The translations under genes and the position numbers were made by a program. The notes under the pieces are model-generated. The model saw nothing but the letters and a program-made list of their open reading frames with translations. It had not been told where the DNA came from and did no database searches. This document shows, in pieces, positions 1 through 11,000 of a stretch of DNA of 64,000 bases (within the stretch, counting starts at the first letter, position 1; the number at the start of each line of letters is the position of its first letter). The DNA is from Globodera rostochiensis (lineage: Eukaryota; Nematoda; Chromadorea; Rhabditida; Heteroderidae), in contig JAEVLN010000017.1 in assembly GCA_018350325.1 (NCBI GenBank), positions 1,844,415 through 1,908,414 on the forward strand, read 5' to 3'.

Positions 1-49
1 AAACTAATTGAGTTGACCTATTAAATAAAATCTTTTTATTAATAATTTT

Positions 50-187
50 CTAAATTTTATTAAAATCGTCATTTTTTTCTTTCTTTTTATTTCCATTGAT
101 CAATAAAATAATCCATAAAAAATGTTGCCTTCCCCAATGTCCATGTTCTTCAGCAGAATGCTTGATGAATTCTTTATGTCTTGCCAT
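50..187 (-). CDS. Possible small ORF, 45 aa
   Basis: A short open frame starts with ATG at 187 (MARHKEFIKHSAEEHGHW) and ends with TAG at 50. It has a charged first half, a short hydrophobic stretch (LWIILLI) and a Lys-rich tail. No family is recognised and no splice signals confirm it. It may be a chance frame or an exon of a gene running off the window. Positions 188-385 show nothing beyond AT-rich flank. Confidence 0.2.
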   Translation of the reverse strand: MARHKEFIKHSAEEHGHWGRQHFLWIILLINGNKKKEKNDDFNKI

Positions 188-385
188 ATTTCGAAACTAA
201 TAAATCGATTTAAAGATTTGAAACCAATTTATTTGTGCAAATATATTTATTATATTTATTTGTAAACAACGATGTCGTCTGGTCTGCTTGATAATTGCAT
301 AAACAGCTAATATCTGGAATTTTTTGAAATTTTCATCTCTTATTATACACACTAATGCCTTAATATATTGTATAATTAAAGGAAA

Positions 386-1704
386 ATGGGAAATATTTTT
401 CTATTTTTGATATTAGCAACAAATGTTCTAAGAAGCAGTTCAACCGATGCAATTCGCTCGGTTCTTCAAAATTTCTTCAGATCTGCGGAAATGGACTCAG
501 AAGATTCAACCCATTTAGGACATTCGATTCGAAATGAGTAATATGAAAATTTTTTGAATCATTTTTAAATACAAAAATATTTGTCTTAGATCAAGCCGAG
601 GCCGCAGTCCACAGGAACTGGACGCTCTCCGAAAGCATTTGCTGTCAATACTCAACCAAATTGAGCACGACCTGCACTTGAGGGGCAACGGCAATGTTTG
701 GCTACGCCATGGGGGCCATGGCCAAGCTGTGGACAGGGAATACCAAATGAACGAATTGCAACATTTCCGTGACAACATTTTGGCGGCCCCGACAATCAAA
801 TCGTTGAAAAAGATTAAAGCAAAATTGCCCACATTGGAAGTGTTAAGTGACGACGAAAAAATAGGTTAGCAAAATTCCGGTCCATCAACAACAGCATCAG
901 ACACAATTTCTGCAATTTATCTAACTTTTAGGGGTTTAGAAAAAAATTTTAAATCAATTTATTAAATGTAAAGCAAGTCAGAAAAGATTAGAAAATTTAT
1001 TTGAAATTTAATATGCGAGTTTTAAATGATAAGCTTTGACTTTTTGGCATTTAAGAGGTGTGGCATGCGGTGCCGGTATGCCGAATCGGGCTGGACGTGA
1101 TTCAAAATGTACGTGATCCATGATCATGTCCAGCCCTGATACCGATGGCAAATTAGAGTCTTTGATGCATATTAGAGCGATTCGAGACTTGAAATTTACC
1201 GAGAACCGAGAGCGAGAAATGACCCCGAGACTCGAGCCCGAGACCCAAAAAACCGAGAAATTTCTCGACTCGGGAACCGAGACCGAGACTCTCGAACAGC
1301 TCTAATGCCTAACATTTAAAAGTCGATTCCGGCAGTTAATAATAATTTAGTAGAAATTTATCGCTCTTAACTGCTTTGAGTGAATCAAGAGTCTCGACCT
1401 CGCAACCGCCCGTTTGACAATTTAATGAACCCAAAATATTTTTTGTTTTGTTGTAGATGCCATTGCACTAAAATCTGAATGGGTCAACGTTTTGGAAGAT
1501 GCCCAAATGGAATTTGTGCGGGTGGATAAGTGTCGAAAACTGATGAAAAAATTTGACGAGGTCCAAATTTTGAACGAAATTGTCAAAATAGCGAAATGGT
1601 CTGATGCCTACCATTTCATTTACGTCGATGAGAAGGGCGTACCGTTTGGGAGAAAATTCAAAAATGCGGCAGAACAAATTGAACGGTATTTAATAGTGGT
1701 TTAG
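386..1704 (+). CDS. Hypothetical secreted protein, three exons
   Basis: Exons 386-537, 590-864 and 1457-1704 join in frame through GT-AG introns. The protein starts MGNIFLFLILATNVLRSSS, a plausible signal peptide, and continues as a helical, charged domain with no recognised family. The start was chosen because it gives the signal peptide and the frame stays open across both junctions. The second intron (592 bp) carries a dispersed repeat rich in GAGACTCGAG-like words. By eye, the second and third exons resemble parts of the 7100-8139 block (a stretch of V-x-L, a Gly/His turn, then spaced hydrophobic helices ending near a GVPF or GIPL motif), so it may be a shortened paralogue of that gene. 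Secretion is inferred from sequence only. Confidence 0.6.
1150..1310. repeat. Dispersed palindromic-word repeat in intron
   Basis: The second intron of the first gene holds a run of overlapping GAGACTCGAG / CCGAGA words ending in AACAGCTCTAATGCC. Similar runs occur at 27845-27945, 43620-43735 and, in degenerate form, at 7515-7620, 53335-53395 and 60160-60250. It is non-coding and looks like the low-complexity head of a non-autonomous mobile element. Confidence 0.5.
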
Positions 1705-1711
1705 AGTAGGG

Positions 1712-1835
1712 ACCGGTGTAATCAAATTTCCGGAGCCGGATTTTCAATTTTGAAAATCTACCGGAGGGATTTTTCCGGATAAATTCGGGTACGGAAAAAA
1801 TCCCGAAGGGTCAAAAAAACCCCTGATCAAAAAAG
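1712..1835. repeat. Dispersed CCGGA-rich repeat head
   Basis: Starts GAGTAGGGACCGG and contains repeated TTTCCGG / CCGGA words. It belongs with the CCGG- and GATCCCGG-rich heads at 9925, 14690, 37090, 41845, 43895, 49738, 50490 and 55430. It lies between the first and second genes and has no coding potential. Confidence 0.45.
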
Positions 1836-1963
1836 CGGGACTAACGGACTAAACAAAGATTTCTAAATTTGAAAAAACTGGGGGATCATATAATGGGGAT
1901 TTTCAGTCTAAAAACAACCATTTCAGTCCCAACCCGCTCTATTCAAGTTTATATTTGAGAGAA

Positions 1964-4900
1964 ATGAAAGTTTTTTTTAATTTTGTTAAAATATTTTTAT
2001 TGTGCCAATTGTTAACATTACGCAATTGTTTTAATGGATTTAAATTCAACCATTTTCACTGATTTGAGATGTTGGCACGCACTGGACGAGCACGAATACC
2101 CATATAAAATGTTAAAAAACTGTCGAGTACCGAAAAAAGTGGACCGACACGACGATTACGTAAATTGGGTCAAGAAAACGAATGGCTTGAGGAAGGGAAA
2201 GAGCGCGTTCAAATGCAAGACTTGGACAGTGCGCCAAGAAGTTGAGAAATTAAACGAAATATTCAAAGCAATTTATGATGGGTCGGCACTTCCGAAACAA
2301 ATTTGCGCCGAATGGGAAAGAGGCCAACTTTTTTATAGACGGCGTAGAAATAACAACGCTAATCGAATGGTAGAGCAGAAAAAAACGACTGAAATAAGCG
2401 GTTTGAACTCCAAAATTACCGAACTAAATCCAAAATCGGATGATTCTGATAGGTATACAGTAGATTCAAAATCGGATACGGTAGAAATGAATCCAAAATC
2501 GGATTTTTCCAATGGAAGTACGGTTGATTCGGACTCGGACTCGGACACGGTAGAAATGAATCGAAAATCGGATGTTTCCGATGGAAGTACGGTCGATTCG
2601 AAATTGGACACAGTAGAAATGAATCCAAAATCGCCCAAGCCGAGCCCAACCAAAATGAAAAAGAGAATTGAGACCAGTACGTATGATTCCGATAGAAGTA
2701 CGGTCGATTCGAAATCGGATACAGTAGAAATGAATCCAAAATCGGATGTTTCCGATGGAAGTACGGTCAATTCGGAATCGGATACAGTAGAAATGAATCC
2801 AAAATCGCCCAAGCCGAGCCCAACCAAAATGAAGAAGGTAGCTAAATCTGATTCCGATTCAGGCCTATTCATAACAAGAAGAGGAATAACAGATCGAAGT
2901 AAAATCCCACATAGTTCGGATACGATAGCCTCCCGATCGGATACGATAACCTACTACAGTAGTAGTCCAAGAAAAAAACAAACAAAAGTCACAAAGAAGG
3001 ACGCTTCATTGCTGCTGTCTTCACCCAATGTTTCTGGTACAAATCGTTCAGCTCCATTTGAATCTTCTTCAACATCGTCTTCATCAAAATCAACGTTCTT
3101 CTCAAATTCGGCGACAAACACATATTATCCTTCACGGTTACCGACGTCGTCCCCATTGACATCATCAAACTCCTCCAGCAGACGGGTTCGACCTGTATCA
3201 GCAACACCACCAACATCAACAACAAAAGTGTCGTCCTTGTCAAGCAAACAAAGTCCATCCCCATCGACATCATCAAACTCCTCCAGCAGACGAGTTCGAC
3301 CTGTATCAGCAACACCACCAACATCAACAACAAAAGTGTCGTCCTCGTCAAGCAAACAAAGTCCATCCCTTCCATCGTCATCATCAGATTCCTCCAGCAG
3401 ACGAGTTCGACCTGCATCAGCAACACCACCAACATCAACAACGACAAAAGTGTCGTCCTCGTCAAGCAAACAAAGTCCATCCCTTCCATCGTCATCATCA
3501 AACTCCTCCAGCAGACGAGTTCGACCTGCATCAGCAACACCACCAACATCAACAACGACAAAAGTGTCGTCCTCGTCAAGCAAACAAAGTCCATCCCTTC
3601 CATCGTCATCATCAGATTCCTCCAGCAGACGAGTTCGACCTGCATCAGCAACACCACCAACATCAACAACGACAAAAGTGTCGTCCTCGTCAAGCAAACA
3701 AAGTCCATCCCTTCCATCGTCATCATCAGATTCCTCAAAAAGTGATGCAAAACAATCAAACAGAAGAGATGATCAGGACGAGGCCATTCGCTACTTTACG
3801 CCCGAAGAAGATTTGACGCCAAAACGCCGATTTCCATCATCAATTGATGCGGACGAGGAATACAACAGAGGAGATCAAGAGGTCACCAAAATTGTTAATA
3901 ATTTTAATTATGATTTTTGTTTTTAGCTCAGAAAAGTACCCATTTTTGCTGCTCGACACCCGGACTTGTGGTTAAATTATGAGCAATTAATCGATTGGAA
4001 CTGTTCATCATTAAAGGTCGGATTTTTCAAGAAACGGGCGGAATCCAACCCGATAGTATTTGAATCCGAGTGTCAAAATGTTAAATTTGGAAGTACCTTT
4101 GAAATAGGCATTCTAAATCCTAATGAATTTTTTATTTTTGATAAAACAGTTCGGAATAACACAATTTTAGCGAAAAAAAACAATATTTTTAAGCTTTTTT
4201 CTGACTTATTGTAAAAAAAATAAAAGATATCAACTTAAAAAAAGGAACCCCACTGATTAAAACAATATTTATATGGGACGGATTGATATGCAACAAAAAT
4301 GGCCAAATTATGAATTTAGCAACAAATTTTTGCCAAAAATATGCGTTGAAATCCCCAAAATTTTGTTTTTATTGCATTTCCGTTAAAGAAATTTAGTTTA
4401 AAAAAAGGCAAATATATGCAAAATATGCATTTATTTTCAATCAAAACGTAAAAACCCCTCTTGTTTTGATTGATCTCAAAAATTTATTGCACTAATTATG
4501 CAAAAAGCATTTTTAGGGTGAAGAAAGGCGTCGCTGTGAGGGCTGGGAGGCCATTTATCGGGCCATTAAGCGATACATCAAATTTATATCCATTCAAAAT
4601 ACACCCAAAAATGACGCTTTTTTCGCCAATATAGCAGTTCAGCCCAGATTTATGCCAGCTCTTCAGCAAATTGACAGTCGGAGTACAGAAAATACAGCAA
4701 TTTTGAATCAAAAAATGCCAAAATTGGATGGCAAACCGATGTATGAACAACGAGCTGGCATGGAGCTGACCCAAGTGATGCTTTTGGTCAGAAACGTGCA
4801 CAAACGGCACGGCACAATTACGGAACCGGTCAGATTCCTGAACAGAGAACTTGTGGAAAAGGTGCGGGGCTGGGCTGAATTTTTAGGCAACTTTTTGAAA

Positions 4901-6856
4901 AGCCCGCCACACAAGCGGACGTATCGCCAAATTGATGAACACAAAATTGAAGAGTAAGTATTTTTTTGAAATAAAATCAGTTACCGTATTCACTCTTGTA
5001 AATTCCACACTCTCTAATAAAGCCGCCCTTTCTGAGGAGGTTTTGAAAAATAATTCCACATGTGGAATTACAAGAGTGAATACGGTAAATAGAATTAATA
5101 ATAATTCAGTGCTCGTCACCTGCTGGAATGGATTAGCAAAAACAATTTTATTCTCGAAGGGATGGCCGAAGCAAAACTGATCCCTGAACCGCCATGGCCC
5201 CAACTTCATGGGCACGGTTCTGCTGCGGCTGTACAACAGAAGCAAATTGGACCAACAACAGACATCAACGAAGTATTTATTTTCTTTTATTATAAAGTAC
5301 TTAAGTATATAAAATTGTCTTTTTCATTTAAAACTAATAAATTAAATAAATAAAAGAAAAGACAAAACCGACTTAAAACGCCTATAGGCACAATACCGAG
5401 ACGCGCTCAACTTTGCTCGCACGCGGAGCCACAAATTGTGGCTGTCCGATCAACCAAAAAACGTGGCATGGAAGTGCCAAGAAATGAGTAGCAAAATGCG
5501 CAAGCGTTGCATGGATTGGGCCTCCATTCATTGGGCAATTCGGCACTATATCAAATTCTTGACGGCAATTGAAGGCAAAAGTTTGGCGCATTTGTCCGAG
5601 TCTGAATTGCCTAAAATTGCTCTGTTCCCTAAACTAAAGCCGAGCATTGCCCGAGGCCGTGTCAAATCGGAGGAAAGGCTGCAGAGACAGCAACCGTTTT
5701 TTGAGGTCGTTGTGCTAAAAAATAGACAGTCGAGAATAGTGATCGGAATTATATTCACTCGGGATCCCGATCCCAATCAGTATTACAGATTTTGTCCGAG
5801 ATCAGTCAGCAAGTATTACAGAGAATAACGAAAATACAAAAACCGGTACTATCCGGCTCGAGAACAATGAGTTAGTTCGTTTCCAAACCGAGACTAAGAA
5901 CCCACTTTAAATTATTGGGAATGATCAATAGCATATTAAGCCCATATATTTAATTTTATGAAGAGAAAAAGCCTAAGAAAATCTCTTAAGCAAAATAATT
6001 CAATTTTACAATTATTTATTTTACTTTCTATTTGCAGCACAACGGTTTTATGGAATTAACCCAAGTGATGCGCAAGGTTGAAAGCGTGTACGAATTGCGC
6101 AATAGCCAGAACTTTCCGAAGCCCCTCCTTTTCATGAACTTTGATTTGATCGACAATGTTTGGGGATGGGCGAAATTTGCGGCAGAACCCGGAAAATATT
6201 TGTCTTATCAGAAAGCGAATGGAACTGTGGTCAATAGCAACGATTCCAAGCAGTTCAAGTCGCTTCTCAATGAGTAATTTTTGAAAAATTTATTAAAGGT
6301 TAAAAAAAATGCCTGGCCAATTATAGCGGTGTATATTTAAGCCCCCAATTAATACATTTTTATCCGTTTTTTGCTTTGTTGAGCTGGTCAAATCACACCA
6401 AAATCAGTCAGATCATTTTTGTTAAAATAAAACATTTAGTAAATAATATTAAAAATAGCATTAAATTTGACATTATTTTAGAGCGCAATCTGTTCTGAAA
6501 CATGTTCTTGGCAAAATGCAAGAAAATTGGCTCTTCCCAAATTTTGACCAAAACATTTTGACCCCTGCGCCAATGCCTTTTATTGATACAAAAATTGATG
6601 ATGAAAATAGACTGGGACGGAATCTTGGCAAAGCAATGCCAAAAGCCGAAGACGATCCGAAAAATGATCGAACTGTGGGATTTTTTTTTTTTTGATAATT
6701 ACCAAATTTAAATTCCAAAATATTGAATTTGTTTTTTAGAATACTCTGTACCATGACGCAATGTCAGACTTCAGTCAGACATTGTCAGATGAAGCGGAAC
6801 ATTTGTCTGAAAAGCAACACCATCTGGTGCGAACAAATAACAAACAGAATTTTTAA
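1964..6856 (+). CDS. Large secreted Ser-rich repeat protein with duplicated C-terminal cassette
   Basis: Nine exons join with matching phases: 1964-2010, 2069-3893, 3927-4016, 4517-4953, 5110-5272, 5388-5705, 6038-6273, 6482-6674, 6740-6856 (about 1141 aa). The first exon gives a signal peptide (MKVFFNFVKIFLLCQL). An ATG at 2034 is an alternative start without it. Residues 16-120 are basic and Cys-poor. Two tandem coding repeats follow, a Ser/Asp type and a Ser/Arg/Pro type. The C-terminal half is a duplicated cassette: one copy spans exons 3-5, the other exons 6-8. The copies share LWL-x2-(Y/D)-x-Q, W-x-C, IKRYI/IRHYIKF and GMELTQV/FMELTQV, and a phase-2 junction after GA in the same place. 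The 33-nt intron at 3894-3926 is very short but removes an in-frame stop. No known domain is recognised. The frame could continue from a phase-0 donor near 6832 into exon 7100. Confidence 0.6.
2440..2835 (+). repeat. Coding tandem repeat, Asp/Ser type
   Basis: Within the large secreted gene the protein repeats units built on SDTVEMNPKSD and GSTVDSKSD, with two larger copies ending in PKPSPTKMKK. Units vary in length and some are partly deleted, as expected from slippage between direct repeats. They are in frame and predict a disordered acidic/Ser region. Confidence 0.8.
3165..3740 (+). repeat. Coding tandem repeat, Ser-Arg-Pro type
   Basis: Five or more direct repeats of about 110-120 bp encode a unit containing SSSRRVRPASATPPTSTTTK followed by VSSSSSKQSP. 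The later copies are almost identical, showing recent amplification. The region is low complexity and likely disordered. Long antisense frames here are shadows of this repeat. Confidence 0.85.
4981..5088. mobile_element. Hairpin MITE inside an intron
   Basis: Left end TTACCGTATTCACTCTTGTA and its reverse complement at 5069-5088 form terminal inverted repeats of about 27-28 bp (4981-5008 and 5062-5088), differing by one inserted A. The interior is about 50 bp. It sits wholly within the intron 4954-5109 of the large secreted gene, so splicing removes it. Confidence 0.75.
5706..6037. repeat. Intron with dispersed GATCCCG repeat fragment
   Basis: This intron carries a GGGATCCCGATCCC-type stretch at about 5758-5830 related to the CCGG/GATCCCGG heads elsewhere. 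The rest is AT-rich. The coding frame of the preceding exon happens to stay open to 5828, but the phase-0 GAG/gt donor at 5705 and the cag acceptor at 6037 restore the cassette duplicated in this gene. Confidence 0.4.
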
Positions 6857-6867
6857 TTTTACAATTA

Positions 6868-7010
6868 ATTCCCCCCCCCCCCGGGGATATCTCAAAAAAG
6901 GGGGATATCCGCCCAGATTCCCGCATATTTTGGCTGCAACTCGTTCAAGACTGGATCCTTTTGGCTCAAATTTTCTTAAACCACCCGATAAAAGTGCCGG
7001 TTGAACTGTT
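6868..7010. repeat. Poly-C tract with GGATATC-containing repeat
   Basis: A run of about 14 C is followed by GGGGATATCTC and GGGGGATATCC, which pair imperfectly as an inverted motif. Poly-C tracts in this AT-rich window mostly mark mobile-element debris. It falls between exon 6740-6856 and exon 7100, either intergenic or in an intron. Confidence 0.35.
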
Positions 7011-7099
7011 GGTCTTTTATTTTTTAAATGTCTGCCAAAATAAATTTTTAAATAATTTATAATATATATTTTTTTCAAATTGCATTTTTATTTTTCAGC

Positions 7100-8139
7100 A
7101 TTCCGAAAGTTCCTCCGTAAATTCGATGAAAAGGGAGCGCAGAACCGAGGCAAGAGAAATTTTGCGCAAATTGCGCTCCGGTAAAGTGAGTTTCCAAAAG
7201 AATGGCGAGCACTATCCGCTGAGTCCCACAGAAATCACAGAAATTTTGGCCAAAATTGACCAGGCAAACAGTGAAAAAGAAATTGAAGAAGCGGCGGCAA
7301 AGTTTCCGGACGGAGAGGAAAAAGTGAACAAAAAAGTGAAGGAGGAAAATCATCGCTATAAAAAGGCAAAAAATGAAAGTGATCACTTTTTGTCGTCCGT
7401 GTCGGCACAACAAAAATGGCAACAAATTGAACGCACATTGCGCGAACAGTTAGAAAAAAGAGGTCCGAATTTAAGAAAAAAAAAATGAATAAAGATTATA
7501 AACTATTAGAGCCAGCCCGGACGATCGAGATTTTCAAATGAAATCTTTTATCGACAAAATTTTATCGAGATCTTCGAGATTTTTTGAGATTCTGATCAAA
7601 ATCCGCGAGTCCGGACTCTAGTCTCCAATAAAATCCAAATAACCTACAATTATTGCTCCTCGTTTTATTATTTCTTTAAACATTAATTATTTTGTAATAA
7701 AAATTCTACAATAAATGAACAAATAAATGTAGGGACCGACCGCTACATAAATCGCCAAAAAATTGCGGACCCTTATGATGCCGGGCAGCTGATAATACGT
7801 CAAAACGACGAAAAGCGGATCATTTTGATCCCGCGGGAAGAGGAAATTATTCGGACAGTTTACCACGTGGCCAACCCCGAGGGGACGCACGGAAAACTCC
7901 TGGGCAAAAACATAAAGAAAAGTTGGAAAAATGCCAAAAAATGTTTGAATTTGATGGACGACCAAAATGCAGAAAAAAGTGTTATTGAATTCTGCAAAAT
8001 GGCCATTGAGGCCGAGGATCGTGCCGAAATATACGAAAAATGGGCATCCATCGGCAAAGAAATGCAGCGAGGAATCCCACTAATTTACATGGTGAAATTA
8101 ACGAATTTGCACAAAATTGGTTATAAAAACAATTATTAA
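7100..8139 (+). CDS. Two-exon helical segment, possibly part of the upstream gene
   Basis: Exon 7100-7462 begins after a cag acceptor in phase 0 (HSESSSVNSMKRERR) and ends at a gt donor in phase 1. Exon 7733-8139 starts in matching phase (GTDRYINRQKIAD) and ends at TAA. The first part is Lys/Glu-rich and helical. The second has a stretch IIRTVYHVANPEGTHGK that faintly recalls the His-rich start of retroelement integrase zinc-binding domains, but the paired cysteines are missing, so I do not assign it. No ATG with a signal peptide is found for it, which favours its being internal exons of the gene that begins at 1964. If unspliced, the first exon ends in a Lys run at 7488. A second donor in phase 0 near 8091 would join it to 8236. 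Confidence 0.45.
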
Positions 8140-8235
8140 TTTATTTTTTAATAATAAATTATTCGGTTTTAAAACTGTGCAAATAGCTATATAATTTATT
8201 GTGAATTTTTTTTATTACTAAATATATAATTAAAG

Positions 8236-9882
8236 AAAAATGATGAGAAACCAATGAAAGTGAATGAATTGCTCCTTTTGTTGGAAAAAGCATTCAACGC
8301 ACTCGTAAATGGTGAGAAATTGCCATTATTGCCAAGGCCAGTCAAACGAACCGAATTATTGGCCTCAAATTATCATCATAAAATAGACCAACAACGGCAC
8401 AAAACTAATCGAAGAACGGCACCAAGTAACATTTTGTACGAATAATAAAATAATAAATTTTTTATTTAGATACAAACTCTATTTTATTTATTGGATTTTA
8501 AAAAATGAATAAATTAATTTATTTAATTACTAAAAGGTAGTAAAAAATTTTATGAATAAAATTTAAAAACTATAATTTTGGTGTATTTTAAATGCAATTA
8601 AATATATAATTTAGACATCGCAAAAAGTTACGCCATTGCCGATCAGCTGGGAGGGCGAATTCCGGTTGATTATGGACAACTCAAAGGCTACGGTAAACGG
8701 ACACCAGCTTATTTTGGTAAATATTTGGTTTTTTTTCCAAAATGTTCATTCAAAATTTTATTTTAAAATATTTGTAACCTTTTAAATTAAAAAATAAATA
8801 AAGATTATTATTCGTTAGCATTTCTATTTGAACATTTAGTGAACATTTTTAGACAATCATAAGCTGGTGGAACAAACAGAAGAAGAAGAAGAAAGAAAGG
8901 CTTCAGAGGTGCGCAGTAAAGCGGCCATTAAGCAAATTGGGCGTTACCAAAACAAAGAAATCACAAATTCGCCCCAACACAATTACAGGGTAATTAGAGT
9001 TCAAATTAGAGCAAAAATTGATTAGGTTTTCAAAATTTTGCACCTTCAAATTTAAAACTCTATCGAAAAAACTATTAAAATATCACAAAATTTCTGGCAT
9101 TCTCGATCTGATCATCAAGGGTTGGTATATCCTAGCATCATCTTATACTGATTCTTAATGATAGGCAAATTGAATTAATTATTTATGACTCTATTTTAGG
9201 GGTATGATGGACCGTCTGAAGTTGATAGCCCTACAAACAGAGAAAGTCCAAATTCTGGTAATTTTTCTATAAATGCCAATTTTGAGGATAAATGCCTATT
9301 TTGTCATTATTGAAATTAAAAAAATGGTATCCTAAAAATCTAGATTAAAATATTTAAATTTTGGAAACAAAATGAAAGGAAAATTTATTTTAAGATGTAA
9401 AGAACAACAAAAAAAGCGTTGCACATAATTTTTTTGAGAATATTTATCAAAAAAATAAGCACAACCAAATGGAAAAGAGAAAGGCTGAAGAAGAGGCACA
9501 CAAATTGGCTATAGACAAAAAGAAAGCAGAGGAAGAGCAAAGAAAGCGGAATTGGAATGAAAAAGAAAAAGCCCGATTGACAGAACAGAAGAAGAAGAAA
9601 ACAAATGAAAGGCACAATGAGGAGGAGCGAAGGAACAGAGAAAAAGAGTTGCACAGAGAGTGGGAGAAAAAGGAGGCGGGAGCAATGAGAAATGAACGAG
9701 AAAAACACATTGAAATGGAAAACAGAAGAGAAGAGCTGATGGAAAGAGAGAAGAAGAAGGCAGAGAGAGAAAGAAAGAAACAGTTCCGGGAAGAGATGAT
9801 AAAAAGACAAGAGACATGGAACACAAAATCGATAAGAACGGGCGAAGGGGCAGGAGGTCAGAGAAAGCAAAATATAAGCTAA
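8236..9882 (+). CDS. Coiled-coil Lys/Glu-rich protein (exon chain)
   Basis: Exons 8236-8425 (ATG option at 8254), 8615-8716, 8853-8989, 9200-9257 and 9395-9882 join with matching phases 1, 1, 0, 1 and end at TAA. The last exon encodes about 160 residues dominated by K, E and R heptads (MEKRKAEEEAHKLAIDKKK), predicting a long coiled coil. The frame also contains EQTEEEEERKASEV. No known family is recognised; compositionally biased coiled coils give misleading matches to many proteins. Exon 8236 begins after an aag acceptor in phase 0, so this chain may be the C-terminal part of a gene running from 1964, or an independent gene starting at the 8254 ATG. Small exons of 58-137 bp separated by introns of about 136-210 bp fit the rest of the window. 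Confidence 0.5.
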
Positions 9883-9924
9883 TCAACAGAGACTGTCTCT
9901 GGCAGACAGTGTCTTAACTAGAGT

Positions 9925-10345
9925 AGGCCGGGAACGGGATTTTTGGTAAAAACTGAGATCGGGATTGACTGGGATCGTAAAAGCCGGGATCGGGATTGAC
10001 CGGGATTGTAAAAGCCGGGATCGGGATCAGCATCTCGAACCGGGATCGGGAGTTCGCTTTTCCCACCCCTTTTGGTTTTTTGATTTCCTCCAACCAAAAT
10101 GAAATTAATAACTTCTAAATTGTCATCAAATATTTTTTTTATATTGAAAAAAGTTAAAATAATTTTTAGAATTGTTTACACCACTGTAAATGTTCAGAGA
10201 AAAGTATAATTTACATAGTCGGTGAACTGAACCACACCACAGACACACTTAAACTGCATCATACACCACAACCAAACTGCACATTAGCGCTCAAAAATCT
10301 CGGGATTGAGACTAAAATGCCCGTTTTTGGGACTGTAATTCCCTC
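9925..10345 (-). mobile_element. tRNA-like SINE composite, reverse orientation
   Basis: The low-coordinate end has repeated CCGGGATCGGGAT words. The 10180-10290 segment, read on the minus strand, contains a tRNA A-box-like TGGTTGTGGTGTATG and a B-box-like GGTTCAGTTCACC followed by ACTATGTAAATTATAC. The same tRNA-like body occurs at 31975-32060, 41935-42015 and 49910-50000. The order of head and tRNA body differs among copies. Confidence 0.5.
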
Positions 10346-11000
10346 CCTGAATCCCGATTTTTGTTCAAATTATTAATTTTTATTTGTTTTATAAAAGAGT
10401 AAAATTTTTTTTTAAAGTTTCTCAGACAATATTAACTCTATAATTTTTTTTCTAGCAAAGCCGAAAAGCCATAACATTGGCTCAATGTACTGAATGAGGG
10501 GAGGTTCGTTTGCATTTTGAACATTTTATTTTATTTTATGATCATTTTATGACTGATCATCAATTATTTTGTTTTACATTTTTTTTGTCTGTCTCTTTTT
10601 TGATTGGGGGTTGGGCAAATTCATACATTTCTTATATTTGTGGTATAAATTTTTTATTTGTGATGATTATGAAAAACATTATTATGTTAATATTGCGTTG
10701 TTTTTAAATTTAATTAAAAAAATATGTATTTATTTAATTATAAAACGGTTAAACCAACCAAAGTTAATCCACAGCTGCTCAAAACTGTTCAACTGAAATT
10801 TGTTACGTCAGTTTATCATTTCAATAAATTTTCTTACAGTTAAATTTTAAAAAGTTATTAAATTCTCAAATTGAATTGAATTTAATATACACTTTCAAAA
10901 AGTTTTTGTTTATCCAAACCCTAAATACTATTCGGGTGCTCAGCCTCGAAGTTTTTATGTATTTGGTGTTTATTTAAATATGAAAGGAACAAAGGCTTAC
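10346..11000. other. No gene seen
   Basis: AT-rich sequence with runs of T and A. On the minus strand it is where the next myosin exon (expected to encode an FNSFEQLW-like segment) should lie, but no such exon is present. Confidence 0.5.

Noticed and set aside
2333..3759. Long antisense frames opposite the Ser-rich repeats
   Set aside because: They mirror the tandem repeats of the plus-strand gene, which has a signal peptide, phased introns and a non-repeat C-terminal cassette.
1964..6856. Separate gene starting at 4517 with no start codon
   Set aside because: A phase-0 donor at 4016 joins the preceding exon to 4517 and recreates the cassette seen again at 5388, so one gene is more likely.
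7825..8000. Integrase zinc-binding (H2C2) domain
   Set aside because: Only a vague His/Gly spacing is shared; the paired cysteines and flanking retroelement domains are missing.
9385..9886. Hydrophobic minus-strand frames that look like membrane proteins
   Set aside because: They are the antisense of a Lys/Glu-rich coiled-coil exon; AAG/GAA codons read backwards give Phe/Leu/Ser.
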